From Diphasiastrum complanatum (taxonomy: Eukaryota > Streptophyta > Lycopodiopsida > Lycopodiales > Lycopodiaceae): DNA of 64,000 nt. Position 1 is the first letter of the stretch. Each line of letters begins with the position of its first letter. The notes under the pieces were generated by a model, which did not search any database, was not told where the DNA came from, and saw nothing but the letters and a program-made list of their open reading frames with translations. Shown here one piece after another: positions 23,707-35,639 of this stretch. The translations under genes were made by a program, and so were the position numbers. The stretch covers positions 820,501-884,500 of the forward strand of contig CM055098.1 of NCBI GenBank assembly GCA_029204225.1. Direction: 5' to 3'.

Positions 23707-24566
23707 TATTTTTTTGGTTTGTCTACTTTAAAATGTATTATATGACCATAGAAACGTGTCTCTCATTTTTTTTCAATTTGGAGTTATGTAGAGATAGATA
23801 TGTGCATCTAAAGCTACCTATGTCAAGTGCTGACAAATATTGATATTTATTGAAGGGTGCTACAAAGTTTCAACTCTTTTAAAGGTGCTTTTTACAACCC
23901 TTTGTTTGGCTGCCTACTTTCAAAAATCCTTTATGAACATAGAAACATGCCTATAAAAAAAAAACCAAATTTGAAGTCCTATAGAGATATATGCGTGCAC
24001 CTAAAGTTACCCATGTGAAGTGTTGAAAATTGAAGTTTTGTGGGGGCAGATTGCCATCAATTGAGAGAAAAATAATTAAAGTCTTCCAATAACACACAAG
24101 TCTGTTTCCACGTACAATTGAGAAATTGAAATTTCAATCATTTGATGGCATGTTATGTCTCGTCAAGTGACCAAGGGCTTTTGGATAGTACAAATTTGGC
24201 ATATGTGAGATTCCAATTCAATTTACATAAAATTCAAATAGAACATGTTAGAGTCTGATTCAAATTTTTTTCGAATAAAATTGAAGTTGAATATGTTCGA
24301 GTTTAATTTGAACATTGCCTAGATAAAATTAGAATCAAAAAATCATTGAAATTTGATTCAAATATTTGTCCAATAACATTCGAGTTGATTGTTGGTCCGA
24401 ATACATGGAAATTTGATATTTGAAAAATTTGAATGTCTAGAAATTTGAATTGTGTTTAGGCATAAAATTCAAATATGGTAAGTATATACCATTCAAATCT
24501 GATAAATACCACCTCTTAGCAATTCTAGCACCGACAACGATGCCAAAAAAATGTAGTCCTCTTTAG
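23707..24566. other. AT-rich spacer with many AAATTTGAAT-like motifs
   Basis: No coding sequence is found. From about 24200 to 24500 the near-palindromic motif ATTCAAAT/ATTTGAAT recurs many times on both strands. The last bases before 24567 (TTTAG, 24562-24566) are the target-site copy of the copia element that follows. Confidence 0.5.
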
Positions 24567-25391
24567 TGTCGCGAAACTATCTTTGATTTCGTTTTCATTT
24601 TCGTATTCGTGAACGATTTTGTGTCTTTGAATTTTCTTTTTCGCGGAAGCTTCACAGGAACCTAGACACGCGACTGCACATCACAAAACACATTATATTC
24701 TAGCAATAAAGACAGATGGCACAAGACGAGGAGAGGCACAAAAATAGAGCAACTATATTATGAGTTTAATTTTTAGAGCGAGATCATCAGTGTCTCGCTC
24801 GTTGGAGGAATGACACTCTGCTCTTTCGTTGTGTTCTGCTCGTTGGCAGACTTTCATGCACAACTCTTCCATTTCTAGTGTTTTTCTTTTCTGCTCTACT
24901 CGTTACGTCTCTCTCTTTGTCTCTTAAAAAAGTTCTGTATATTCTCTTCTTATCTTTATGATCCAAAAAGGATAGTTTATATCTCCACTGTGTGGAGTTT
25001 ACAAGACAGCTACATGTAGAATCACAAGACTAGTTAAGGCTAACCAACTAATCAGTTACTCTCCATCGTTGCCACTCGTTTCAGCTGGGCATGAAGTCTA
25101 GGACTCCAAGCCCGTTGAGCTGCTAGTTGGCAGTGCGAAAGATTCCCCTTTGTTTGTTTCGTTTCCTTCATTTGCTTTCATTCTTTTCGTTTTGCATCGC
25201 TTTGCGGCTTCTTACTGTCCTGCAATGCTTTGCGATTTTGTGGTCCTAGAGGTATGTTTACAATTCATGAATGATTCGTGAATCGTTCGTCCTTTGAGTC
25301 AAGGCATGTTGACTTTTGCGAATTGTTCTTCTTCGACCTTCACTTCATGTTTGTGTTGTGGCAAAGTTGCAGGAGTTCACCATTTCTGACA
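24567..25391 (-). repeat. Copia-D 3' LTR, 825 bp
   Basis: On the plus strand it runs from TGTCGCGAAACTATC to CACCATTTCTGACA. It borders the purine tract GGTTCAAGAGGGAG (minus strand) at 25392-25405. Confidence 0.95.
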
Positions 25392-26905
25392 CTCCCTCTT
25401 GAACCTTCCAGCTTTGTACGTTTAATCCAATTGCCTTTCTTGGCTTGGCAAAGAGTGGCTTGTAGAGCGGCTTTGTGAGCAAATCTGCAATCATGTCTTC
25501 TAATTTTATATACTGGACCTGGAGCTCTCCTTTTGAGATTAAATCTCGAATGTGATGGTACTTCAAAGGTATGTGTTTTGTCTTTGAATGGAAGACAGGA
25601 TCCTTGGACAGATAGATGGCACTCTGAGAGTCTATCATCATCGTGCTTGGCCCTTCCTTTGGTATCCCGATTGCCTCTAGCATCATCTGTAGCCACATTA
25701 CCTCTTTCACCACCTTTGAAGCTGCGACGTATTCAGCTTCACAAGAGAATTGAGCCATCAAAGTTTGCCTTTTGCATATCCAGCTGATTGCAGCTCCACA
25801 TGCTCTGGTACATCCTCCAGTTATGGACTTGTTGTCATCCTTGTAGCTAGCCCAGCTTGCATCATTGTAGTGGTGCAGCTCGAATCCTTTTTCTTCATCT
25901 TCAGCTCTGTAGGACATGCCAGGATTGGAAGAGAATTGGCTCAAGGTGTAAACAAAGAAAGCTAGATTGGTTGTGGTACAAATTTTAAGGTACATCAGAC
26001 TACCAATTAAGTTCTGGTAGGGTATGCCTGCCATGTTTTGTTCTTCCTCTTCCATTTTTGGACAATCCTGCTTCGTCAACTTGGCTCCAGCTATCATTAG
26101 TGTGGCCTTTTCTTTGCAGTTCATCATGTGATACTGCTTTAGCACCTTTCTGGCATATTTTGACTGACTCAAGTGCATTTCGCCCTTTATTTGATCTCTT
26201 CTGATCTCCAACCCGAGGCATTTTGTTGCTTCTCCAAGATCTGTGATTTCATAACTTTTGGAAATCTGACTCTTCGTGTCTTTGATCAGCATCAAGGAAT
26301 TTCCTATCATTAGGGAATCATCTAGAAGATAGTCAGTATCACAAAATCCTTTCCTACTCTTTTTATGTAGTCTGGTTGTGTAGGATTGAAGCCTAGAGAC
26401 TTCAGAAGACCATCAAGCTTCTTATACCAAGCCCGTGATGCCTGCTTTAGACCGTAGATGCATCTCCGCAACCAACAGACATATTGTCGATTGTCGGGGT
26501 CTTCAAATCCTTTAGGCTGCTTCATGAAGATTTCCTCCTCTAGATCTCTGTGGAGAAAGATTGTCTTCACATAAATCTAGTGAATTTCTAGATTGTGCTT
26601 TGTGGCGTATGCAAGGAGTAGTTGTATGCTTATCATTTTGACCATCGACGAATATGTGTCGAAATAATCAACACCATATCTCTGTGTGTAGCCCTTCGCG
26701 ACAAGCCTTGCCTTGTAGCAGCCAATGGTGCCATCTGATTTTATCTTTTTCTTGTACACCCACTTGCAGTCGACTATTTTCCTATTTTCTAGCAGTGGCT
26801 CTAGTGTCCATGCCTTGTTTTGCCTCATCGACTCGATCTCCTCTGACATTGTCTGCTTCCAAAATTCTCCCTCTAGACTCTGGACAGCTTCTTGATATGT
26901 TGTAG
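25345..26905 (-). pseudogene. copia reverse transcriptase and RNase H (broken)
   Basis: RT starts near 26850 (KAWTLEPLLENRKIVDCKWV, then YKARLVAKGYTQRYGVDYFD). It is interrupted by a TAG where relatives have Gln (EIH*IYVKTIFLH), continues with CIYGLKQASRAWYKKLDGLL near 26430, and loses frame exactly at the catalytic box, which survives as YLLDDSLMIG in a shifted frame near 26320. The connection and RNase H follow in a 321-codon frame: LGEATKCLGLEI, SLMYLKICTTTNLAF, SCEAEYVAASKVVKEVMWL and LEDMIADLLTKPL. The pol end overlaps the start of the LTR. Confidence 0.9.
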
Positions 26906-27110
26906 GCTCTTCAATGAAGCTGCAGTACTCGAACTGTGTGTCTTCGCTCCACTAAAGATTGTCAGAGTAACGATCTGGAAGTCTTCTTTGTCTTGTTGAC
27001 CTTCTAGGTTCGCTTTCTCGCTGCTCGAACATTTCTTGTTCGTGGGGTTGATCCTCTGCTTCCTGCTGCTCTGGAGTCTGTGGCTCTACATTCTGATTTG
27101 ATGTATGTTC

Positions 27111-28080
27111 TCAATCTCCCTCTTGAATAGGTAGTAGTGTGAAGATCTCATGGCCTCTTTTGTCTTTCAGTCCAAGGAATGTGGACTCATCGAGCTTCAC
27201 ATCTCTGCTCAAAACAACCTTCTTCATGGTTGGATCGTAGAGCCTGTACACTTGTGTTCCGTTCGAGTACCCGACCATGATCGTTTGCTCTGATTTGTCA
27301 TCAAGCTTGCCTTTTTTTTCTTTTGGAATATGCTTATATGTTGCACATCCAAACACACATACATATGAGAGATCAGGCTTTCTACCTGTCCACATTTCGT
27401 ATGGTGTCTTGTTATCCAGCGTTGTCGTTGTTGATTTGTTTAGCAAGTGTACAGCTGCAGCTATTGTCTCAGCCCAGAATTGACCTAGCAATTGAGCATG
27501 TGCCATCACATGCATCTGGCTCCTTTGACTATGATTCTATTTTTTCTTTCTACAACATCGTTGTATTCTGGTGTGTATGTAAGAGTGAACTGGTGTTCTA
27601 TCTCCTGTTCTTCGCAGAATCTTGAGAATTTTTTGCTTTTGTATTCACCTCCATTGTCAGATCTAAGGATCTGTATCTTTTTTGAGGTGTGTCACTCTGC
27701 AAATGCCACGAACTTCTTGAAGGAATCAAACACTTCAAATTTCTTCTTTAAGTAGTAGATCATGGTCATCCGGCTATAATCATCTATGAACTTCATAAAG
27801 TACCTCGAACTTGAGAGCGAATCCATCTTCATCGGTCCACAGACATCAGAGTGGACGAGCTCAAGAACTTCCTTTGCTCTTCTTCCCTCATGCGTGAATG
27901 GATTCTGATGTTGCTTGCCTTTCTGACAGGCTTCGAAGAACTTAGTTTCGGGTCTTGAAATTTTGAGACCTGTGACTATGTCTTTTCTGCTCATGTCATA
28001 CAGGCTCCGCATGTTCAAATGATACATTCTCCTATGCCAAAGCTGATCTTCATTTTTTGATGATTTAATATGCTATCAGA
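27111..28080 (-). pseudogene. copia pre-integrase and integrase (broken)
   Basis: A truncated pre-integrase start precedes LVHSDVCGPMKMDSL (first catalytic Asp) near 27850. A TAA after KKFVAFAE is followed by LRSDNGGEYKSKKF (second Asp) near 27650 and VERKNRIIVKGA (catalytic Glu region) near 27540. The C-terminal part is well kept in a 134-codon frame: LLNKSTTTTLDNKTPYEMW, VFGCATYKHIPKEKKGKLDD, then YRLYDPTMKKVVLSRDV. Catalytic residues remain but at least two stops disrupt the frame. Confidence 0.88.
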
Positions 28081-28099
28081 GTTACCGATTATCTTGGCC

Positions 28100-28680
28100 C
28101 GATAGAGGTTTCCTTCTCTGCATCTGACCATTAGCAACTTTTTTGTCGTTTTCTCGATCATACGGCATGTGTTGCCATAGAACAAAACTCAAATGCCAAG
28201 ATCTATCATCTTGGAGACAGATAGCAGATCTTTTCTGAGTGAGGGCACATAGAGTGCTCCTGGAAGCTCTGCTTGGCCTGACAGTGTTCGCAGCTATAGA
28301 GTGCCGATGCCTTTGACATCATGTCTGCTTCCATCACCTAGAATCACTGCTCTATCTTTTTCGAGTTTGCGAAAGTCGATCAAGACTTTCTTGTTGCAAG
28401 TGATGTGTGATGTCGCTCCTGAATCAATGACTACATCGTAGTCGTGTTCAGTGTAGCTCGTTGAAGCTTCATCGAGTATTGTGAAAGCTTTGTCACCTCT
28501 GTCTGCATCTTCGGATGACTCTGCAATGTTTGTCTTTTCAGCTTTGTTCTATTTTTTTGGGTTGAATTTGCAATCGTATGCAGAATGTCCCTTCTTCTTG
28601 CAGTGCATGCAAGGTATTGCTGGATTGAACCAGCATTTGTTTGTCGTATGGCCTGGTTTGTGACAGTGATTGCAGGAAGA
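28100..28680 (-). pseudogene. copia zinc knuckles and protease (broken)
   Basis: Two adjacent CCHC knuckles are read near 28665-28570: CHKPGHTTNKC and CMHCKKKGHSAYDC. After a TAG the protease start VVIDSGATSHITCNKKV lies near 28430-28380, followed by ILGDGSRHDVKGIGTL and LYVPSLRKDLLSVSKMIDLG. Stops at about 28296 and 28188 interrupt it. Confidence 0.85.
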
Positions 28681-28689
28681 AGATTGCTA

Positions 28690-29350
28690 ATTTGAGGACT
28701 TAGTCTTGTCGAATCTTGGCTTGTTCTTGTTCTTCTTCTTTCCTTTCGTGAAGAGAGCCTTTTCTTGATCACTGCTTCCCTCTCCTTCGTCTCTCATCAG
28801 TCTCTCATCAACGACAAGACTAACTGCTTTGTCGAATGTCATATCTGGTAGACTCAATATGAGCATCCTTAAAGGCTGATAGGACGTCGATAGAGATTTC
28901 ATGAAGTACATCAACTGTTGTAGTATTGGGACCTGGTGATGCAACGAGTTGAGCGAAGATCGTTCTGATCTTCTCAATGTGTTGATCCAACTGGTTGCCA
29001 TCCGATGATCGCATGGATTACAGCTGATTGTGAAGGTGCATGATTGAAGCTGCAGTCCTCACTTCATACTTTTGCTTTAATCTTTCCCATGCTACATGGT
29101 TGCTTTTGTAGTCCTCAATCTGCATGAGTAGATCTTCATTTATGGAGGAAATGATGATCGCCATTATGCGCTCATCTTTTTTTATCCATTCAGCTCTCCT
29201 TGGGTCTCTCTCTGGAGGCTGCACCTCTGAGAGTTCGGTCACCGACCAGATGCCTTCACCCTTTAGGAGTGTTTTGATTTTGAATTTTCAGATTCTATGA
29301 TTTGTGCCATCAAGACTGATTGCTACTCTTGTTTGGATTGTTGTAGCCAT
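28690..29350 (-). pseudogene. copia gag (broken)
   Basis: The start ATG is at 29348-29350, about 64 bases after the PBS. The frame reads LDGTNHRI*KFKIKTLLKG, with the tryptophan codon usual in this motif (YxxWKxxM/I) changed to a stop. It continues as WIKKDERIMAIIISSINEDL and NHVAWERLKQKYEVRTAAS, then after a TAA as DQHIEKIRTIFAQLVASPG. The C-terminal basic part ends near 28690. Confidence 0.85.
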
Positions 29351-29401
29351 ATTGTGTTGTCTAGTAAATCACTGTTCAAATATCAGTAGTGATAACCTGT
29401 A

Positions 29402-29414
29402 GGCTCTGATACCA
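29402..29414 (-). other. Primer-binding site, initiator tRNA-Met type (copia-D)
   Basis: The minus strand reads TGGTATCAGAGCC immediately inside the LTR end GTTTCGCGACA. Confidence 0.94.
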
Positions 29415-30239
29415 TGTCGCGAAACTGTCTTTGATTTTATTTTCATTTTCGTATTCGCGAACAATTTTGTGTCTTTGAATTTTCTTTTTCGTGGAAGCTT
29501 TACAGGAACCTAGACACGCAACTGCACATCGCAGAACACATTATATTCTAGCAATCAAGACAAATGGCACAAGACGAGGAGAGGCACAACAATAGAGCAA
29601 CTGTATTATGAGTTTAATTTTTAGAGCAAGATCGTCAGTGTCTCGCTCGTTGGCGGAATTACACTATGCTCTTTCGCTATGTTCTACTCGTTGGCAGACT
29701 TTCATGCACAGCTCTTCCATTTCTAGTGTTTTTCTTTTCTGCTCTACTCACTACGTCTCTCTCTCTGTCTCTTAAAAAAGTTCTATCTATTCTCTTCTTA
29801 TCTTGATGATCCAGAAAGGATATTTTATATCTCCACTGTGTGGAGTTTACAAGACAGCTAAATGCAGAATCACAAGACTAGTTAAGGCTAATCAACTAAT
29901 CAATCACTCTCTGTCGTTGCCACTCGTTTCAACTGGGCGTGAAGTCTAGGACTCCAAGCTCGTTGGGCTGCCAGCTGACAACATGAATGATTCCCCTTCG
30001 TTTGTTTTATCTCCTTCGTTTGCTTTCATTCTTTTCATTTTGCGTCGCTTTGCGGCTTCTTACGGTCCTGCAACGCTTTGCGATTTTGTAGTCCTAGAGG
30101 TATGTTTACAATTCACAAATGATTCGTGAATCGTTCGTCCTTCGAGTCAAGGCACATTGACTTTCGTGAATTGTTCTCGTTCGACCTTCGCTTCATGTTC
30201 GTTTTGCGACAAAGTTGCAAGAGTTCACCATTTCTGACA
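29415..30239 (-). repeat. Copia-D 5' LTR, 825 bp
   Basis: It has the same length and termini as the LTR at 24567-25391. Differences are mostly C/T and G/A. Confidence 0.95.
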
Positions 30240-31037
<798 letters not shown>

Positions 31038-31385
31038 CAGCAATCAGCAGTTCCAGCAGGGATGCCATCGAAAGGATGACACGACTACGCTCCTGTGTTA
31101 GCTGTTATGCGAGCACAAAAGAGGAAGGAAGTGGCTCTCTCACCACCACCATCAGTCACTGACGACCAACCCTCAACTTCAGCGCCATATCCAAATGTGA
31201 GGGAAGAGAGAAGACAGTACCTAAAAATAAGACACTGGGTACAAAAAGCACAAGAGGAAGAAAAAGAGCAAGAACGAAACAATCCCACAGAACCTCCAGT
31301 CGGCGTCGAACGAGATCCGCAACCGGGCTCACCACTATGCACTGATCAGAATGATCGGTTGCACTAACATGAACCACCTTTTCAC

Positions 31386-31925
31386 ATGGTGGAGCCTGAG
31401 GAACCACACACTAAAAGGCTCACACTCTTGCTGTCAAGCCACGTTAGTTTACCCCTCGGAGAACTACTGCAGATTGCACCACAAACGAAAAGCCTTTTAG
31501 CTGAATGGGCCAAGGCGGATGAGGAGCCAGTAGCGCCTGAGCCCATCTATTGTGTGGGCTATGATGAAACAAGTAACATCCTCCACATCGGAGCAGCATG
31601 GGAAAGTGAGGAACACAACATCACTTTGTCAATCAAACACAAGAGATACGAGGATGAGGCGACAGTGGTAGATGGAGGATCAGGTGTCAATATGATCTCC
31701 AGTACTTTGTACAAAAAATGGGAATTACAAGGATTGAAGCCAGTCAGATTCACCATCAAGCTAGCAGATCAATCCTGTGTGAAACCAAAAGGTGTACTTG
31801 TTGATATTCCCGTAAGGATAACAGACATGCAGTATGTTATTACTTTTGTGGTCATGGATATACTTGAATCTCCATCTGCATACCGTATTTTATTGGGAAG
31901 ACCATGGTTGAGGGCTGCGCAATAG
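31386..31925 (+). pseudogene. gypsy aspartic protease domain
   Basis: An open frame of 179 codons. After an acidic N-terminal part (LAEWAKADEEPVAPEPIYCV), the protease core begins near residue 95 (EATVVDGGSGVNMISSTLYK). It continues through LADQSCVKPKGVLVDIPVRI and ends at the second conserved block YRILLGRPWLRAA. The frame is open, and the next frame (31904-32428) carries the continuation VHNWGTGKLTFEN, so a frame change at about 31920 is needed. The protein is normally cut out of a gag-pol precursor. An upstream 90-codon frame (31095-31367) rich in Glu, Pro and Lys is its linker. Confidence 0.8.
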
Positions 31926-32787
31926 TACACAACTGGGGTACAGGGAAACTCACCTTCGAGAATAGAGAACAGGCTGTAAAGGTAGATCCAACCACATGGG
32001 CGGTGAAACCTAGTGCACCCAAAGCTGATGACGGATCATCCAAGAAAGATCATACGATTGACCACCCAATTCCAACCAAGGGAGGTCACTATTATTCAGA
32101 GACGGATGTCATGAGATGGACGGATGCATTGGCAACTATTGACTGCCAGGCATGTCAATATGAATCAGATCCAGAATCGAGTACATCTTCACCCAAATGT
32201 TACATTATGGACACACCAATCACATTTGGAGTGAATATGATAAATGTAGCATGGCTGTCAGCGGAGCCGATTGAGAACCCAGTGGACGATGATCTAGTCC
32301 TTTGGCAATATGCTCTTACTTATAATAGAGAGATTGAGCTGACTGATAAACAAGTCCTACACCACATGGACCCAGATCGTTACGGACCAAGAAGGTACCA
32401 GCTCAACCACCACAAATGTCTGCTATAGCGAAAGTCTTAAGGATCGAACCACCCAAGGCACCTGCGAATAAGAAGAATTAGTTGAAGCAATGCTACAACC
32501 AAGTGATCCGATGGAGTGACCTACCCAAAGAGGCAATAGCTACAATAGACGTTGATATTCGCAACCATGAGGCAAATGTCACAACAGTCCCAAAGAAAGA
32601 CAACAAGGATGAACCCATCAAAATGACAAAAAAGGGCAATAAGAAGGTGTTGGATTCCTTGAAGTCAATCAAGTTGGACTCAGATACAACGTCATCTTCT
32701 ACACAGGTGACAAAATATAAAAAAATGACCAGTCGGGCCAAGATCAATATGCTGAAAGAGGAATCTTGACGAGCTCCAGTTCATGAG

Positions 32788-33858
32788 ATGCCTGATACTT
32801 TCAAGAATTATACATTGGACGACGTAGTAATCATGATGCCGCAAGCCCAACAAGAACCTGATCAAAGTCAGGCACCAGTCTTCGAGGGACCTGTGCGAAC
32901 ACAGCCGATGAATCTTGCGGAACCAGGAGAAGAAAAAAGGATAGTGCATGTGGGAGAGCAATTAACACCCACGCAGTTCAAGAGACTACGGTCCTTGTTG
33001 GTGGAATATAAAGATTGTTTTGCCTGGAGCTATAGTGATCTAAAGGGCATTCCGCCAATGGTAGTCCAGCACACCATACCTTTGGTGGACGGAGCAGTCC
33101 CCAAGGTAAGCCGTTACCACCGCTACAACCCGAATTATACAGAATTGATTAAGCAAGAGTTGCAGAAACTTATGGATGCAGATTTTATTTACGAAATCGA
33201 GCACACAGAATGGGTATTGCCGATAGTTATAGTACCCAAGAAGAATGGCAAAATGCGTATCTGTGTAAATCTGAAGGCACTTAATGCAGTCACCAAGAAG
33301 GACCATTTTCCTTTACCATTTACAGAAAGTGTCCTCGATAGAGTAGCTGGTGACGAAGCCTACAGTTTTCTGGATGGCTTCAGTGGCTACAACTAGGTGA
33401 AAATAGCCCTCGAGGACCAACACAAGACAACATTCGCCATGGAATGAGGAACTTATGCCTATAAAGTGATGCCATTCGGACTTTGCAATGCCCCAAGCAC
33501 TTTCCAGCGAGTCATGCAGGCGACATTCAAAGATTATTTGCAAAAATTTCTGGAAATTTTCTTGGACGATCTGTGCATGCATGGACCAGATTTAGAACAC
33601 TTATCCAATTTGGAAAAGGTGCTACAAAAATGTCGCGAATACCAGATCTCCCTGAATCCAGAAACATGTCAATTTTGGGTGACACATGGCTTGATACTCG
33701 GTCATATAGTGTCAAGACACGGGATTGCCACAGATCTATCAAAGATCAGGATCATTGTTGATCTACCACCACCAGGGATGATCCGTGAGGTCTACATTTT
33801 CATGGGTCATGCTAACTATTATAGGATCTTCATTCTTGATTTTGCGGAGTTAGTCTGA
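32788..33858 (+). pseudogene. gypsy reverse transcriptase (two internal stops)
   Basis: RT begins near 33000 (VEYKDCFAWSYSDLKGIPP), with VLPIVIVPKKNGKMRICVN and FPLPFTESVLDRVAGDEAYS. It has TAG in SGYN*VKIAL (relatives have Gln) at 33394 and TGA in FAME*GTYAYKVMPFG (relatives have Trp) at 33446. The catalytic box is FLEIFLDDLCMHG near 33560, with both Asp present. The thumb follows: FWVTHGLILGHIVSRHGI, then the degenerate FMGHANYYRIFI. A third stop is at 33856. Apart from single-base stops, RT is nearly collinear, so decay is modest. Confidence 0.9.
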
Positions 33859-33929
33859 CCAATTTACAAACTCACAACGGATCCACATTGGAACGAGAAA
33901 GCCCTAAAGGCTTTTCATAAGCTTAAGGA

Positions 33930-34108
33930 TCATTGGTCTCAGCACCAATCTTACGCCCGCCCAATTGGTCCATTGAGTTTCACGTGCATACGGATGCATC
34001 GAAGTATGCAGTTGGAGCAGTCTTAACCCAGCCAGGTGAACACAAAAAGGATTTTCCAATCCAATTTGCAAGCCGACAACTCAGTGATACCGAAATGAAT
34101 TATTCAAC
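33930..34108 (+). pseudogene. gypsy RNase H, N-terminal half
   Basis: The frame reads WSIEFHVHTDASKYAVGAVL and FPIQFASRQLSDTEMNYST. The first catalytic Asp (TDASKYAVG) is present. After NYST the sequence changes abruptly to TATGCATAGATGC, which is LTR-end sequence. The rest of this domain is found on the other strand near 36990. Confidence 0.88.
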
Positions 34109-34112
34109 TATG

Positions 34113-35588
34113 CATAGATGCTACTTTTAGTTAAATTCCTACTTTCTCCCTTAATTCTACTCACCACTATGCTAATTCTCTTTAACTCTACTCCTCTACA
34201 CTAACATTCATCATAGTTGGGTGAAGGGAAGGGATAGAAAAGAAGAGGTTGAGAAGAGAAGAGAGACAGAGAGAGAGATAGAGAGTGAGGGTGGAGGTTA
34301 GCTCAAATGCTCCTTATGCTTGCTAATGGAAAAGCATTCACTATGGCAAACAATAAACATGGAAATAGAAAACAATGGAAAACAAAATCAAGAGCATTAG
34401 CAAGTAGTGAATAGCAAATGAGGATGCTTCTCTTCCAAGATCAAAGTGTCAGAGGGTAGAGGCCAAATCTGCGTGGCCTCGGGGATGTCATGCTGGATCA
34501 CTTGTTTGGCGCCAGAGTCTTCAGAGGATGAGGAGGCCATGTTAGCAATGATGATAAGTGGTCAAAAAAAGTCAAAAAAAAATAGAAAACGATGAAAAAT
34601 GGAAGGAAACAATAGAAAACTGAGAATAGTGAGTGTTGGATGACAATGATTGTAGTTCAGAGCGCAGATCGGTGTTTGATATGTGCAGATGACAGCTGGT
34701 AGGAAGTTTGGTTGAAAACAGAGAACTTGGTATTTTCAGTGGAAATTCGGCAGAGCTTCGCTAGCAAAGGTGACAAATGACCCGAATTCAGCCCTTATAT
34801 AGTGGAATTTAGAGTGCGTATTAGGTGAAATTCACTTTTCCTTGCTCAGTTCCACCCAAATTTTGGCGGGCACCTTCTTCACAAAATTCTAAGGCCTCAA
34901 GGAAGTCTGCGAGAGTTCAGAAGGTGATTTGGACTGCTATGCGAAGGTTCTGCAAGGGTTTAACTCTTGCAGGAAGTGATCTCTCGCACAACTTGTTCAT
35001 GTGATTGGATTTTCAAGATCAGACCATGTAGGCAGGCTAATTTCACTGCTTTGATTTCATTTAGACACCTTGCGAGAGTTGGTAAGTTGATCTTGATGCT
35101 CTGTGAGGGTTCTAAGTATTCTGCTTCTGGGAACTCTCGCATATACTAAAAAAAAATGATTCCTCCATCAGGAACTCTCGCAGAGATTTTCATGGATGCA
35201 TCTAGGTCAGATTTGGTGACTGTTCAATTTTCAAGAGCTTTCAGGGGATCTCAAAAAATCATGAAAAAAGTGCTCCTTTAGAGTGTTTTTTAACGAGATC
35301 TCAAGATTTTCTACTTTTTAGCTTTTGTAAACTGGTAATCAGCTTCATCCAGGCTTGATCTGACTGTTGGTAGTGCTCTAGAAGTTCTAATGGATTCTTG
35401 GTAGTAGATCCCTCAATCAGTCTGATGATCTACTTCCTTTTTTACCCTATCAGGATTTGGATCCTCCTTGGATTCTGATGGATTTTCCTGATCCTGCCAG
35501 ATCTGGCTGAATCTTGATGGATTTAGCTTGATTTGGCTGAATCTCCTTAGATCTAGCATTAATAGATAAGCTTTTTGTAATGTGCCAC
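34113..35588 (-). repeat. Probable gypsy-B LTR (one copy)
   Basis: On the minus strand a G-rich tract (ATTGGGGG) at about 35589-35596 is followed by TGGCACATTAC, and the segment ends CATCTATGCA at 34113, giving about 1.5 kb. The first part (34113-34250) matches 52491-52615. No second LTR was found beside it, so the upper boundary rests only on the purine tract. Repeated GCGAGAG/CTCTCGC motifs lie at 34900-35190. Confidence 0.5.
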
Positions 35589-35639
35589 CCCCAATCTGGA
35601 TCTGTCTTACTGTGGTGGCCAGTACTTGTGCAACCAACT

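Larger units (their letters stand above)
24567..30239 (-). mobile_element. Complete-length Ty1/copia retrotransposon (family D), coding broken
   Basis: Two LTRs of exactly 825 bp bound the element, both TGTC...GACA. Inside on the minus strand are PBS, gag, two zinc knuckles, protease, integrase, RT, RNase H and a polypurine tract, the full copia order. Flanking 5-mers TTTAG (24562-24566) and TCTAG (30240-30244) fit a target duplication with one later change. Over the first 200 LTR bases I count about 14 differences, nearly all transitions, so it is not recent. Every pol domain has stops or frame changes. The right flank runs into a copia-C LTR start, so this element appears nested in an older copia-C copy. 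Confidence 0.93.
31038..34108 (+). mobile_element. Ty3/gypsy element (family B), plus-strand half: gag end to mid RNase H
   Basis: On the plus strand: a gag-protease linker, protease with VVDGGSGVNMIS, a long RT, and RNase H up to LSDTEMNYST. The protease and RT motifs place it in the Tat/Athila/Ogre branch. It is cut at the left by a copia-C LTR piece, and at the right in the middle of RNase H, where the sequence continues on the opposite strand (34109-37003). Confidence 0.88.

Noticed and set aside
25268-25290. Heat-shock element in the copia-D LTR
   Set aside because: GAA and TTC units are three bases apart rather than two, so the canonical HSE spacing is not met.
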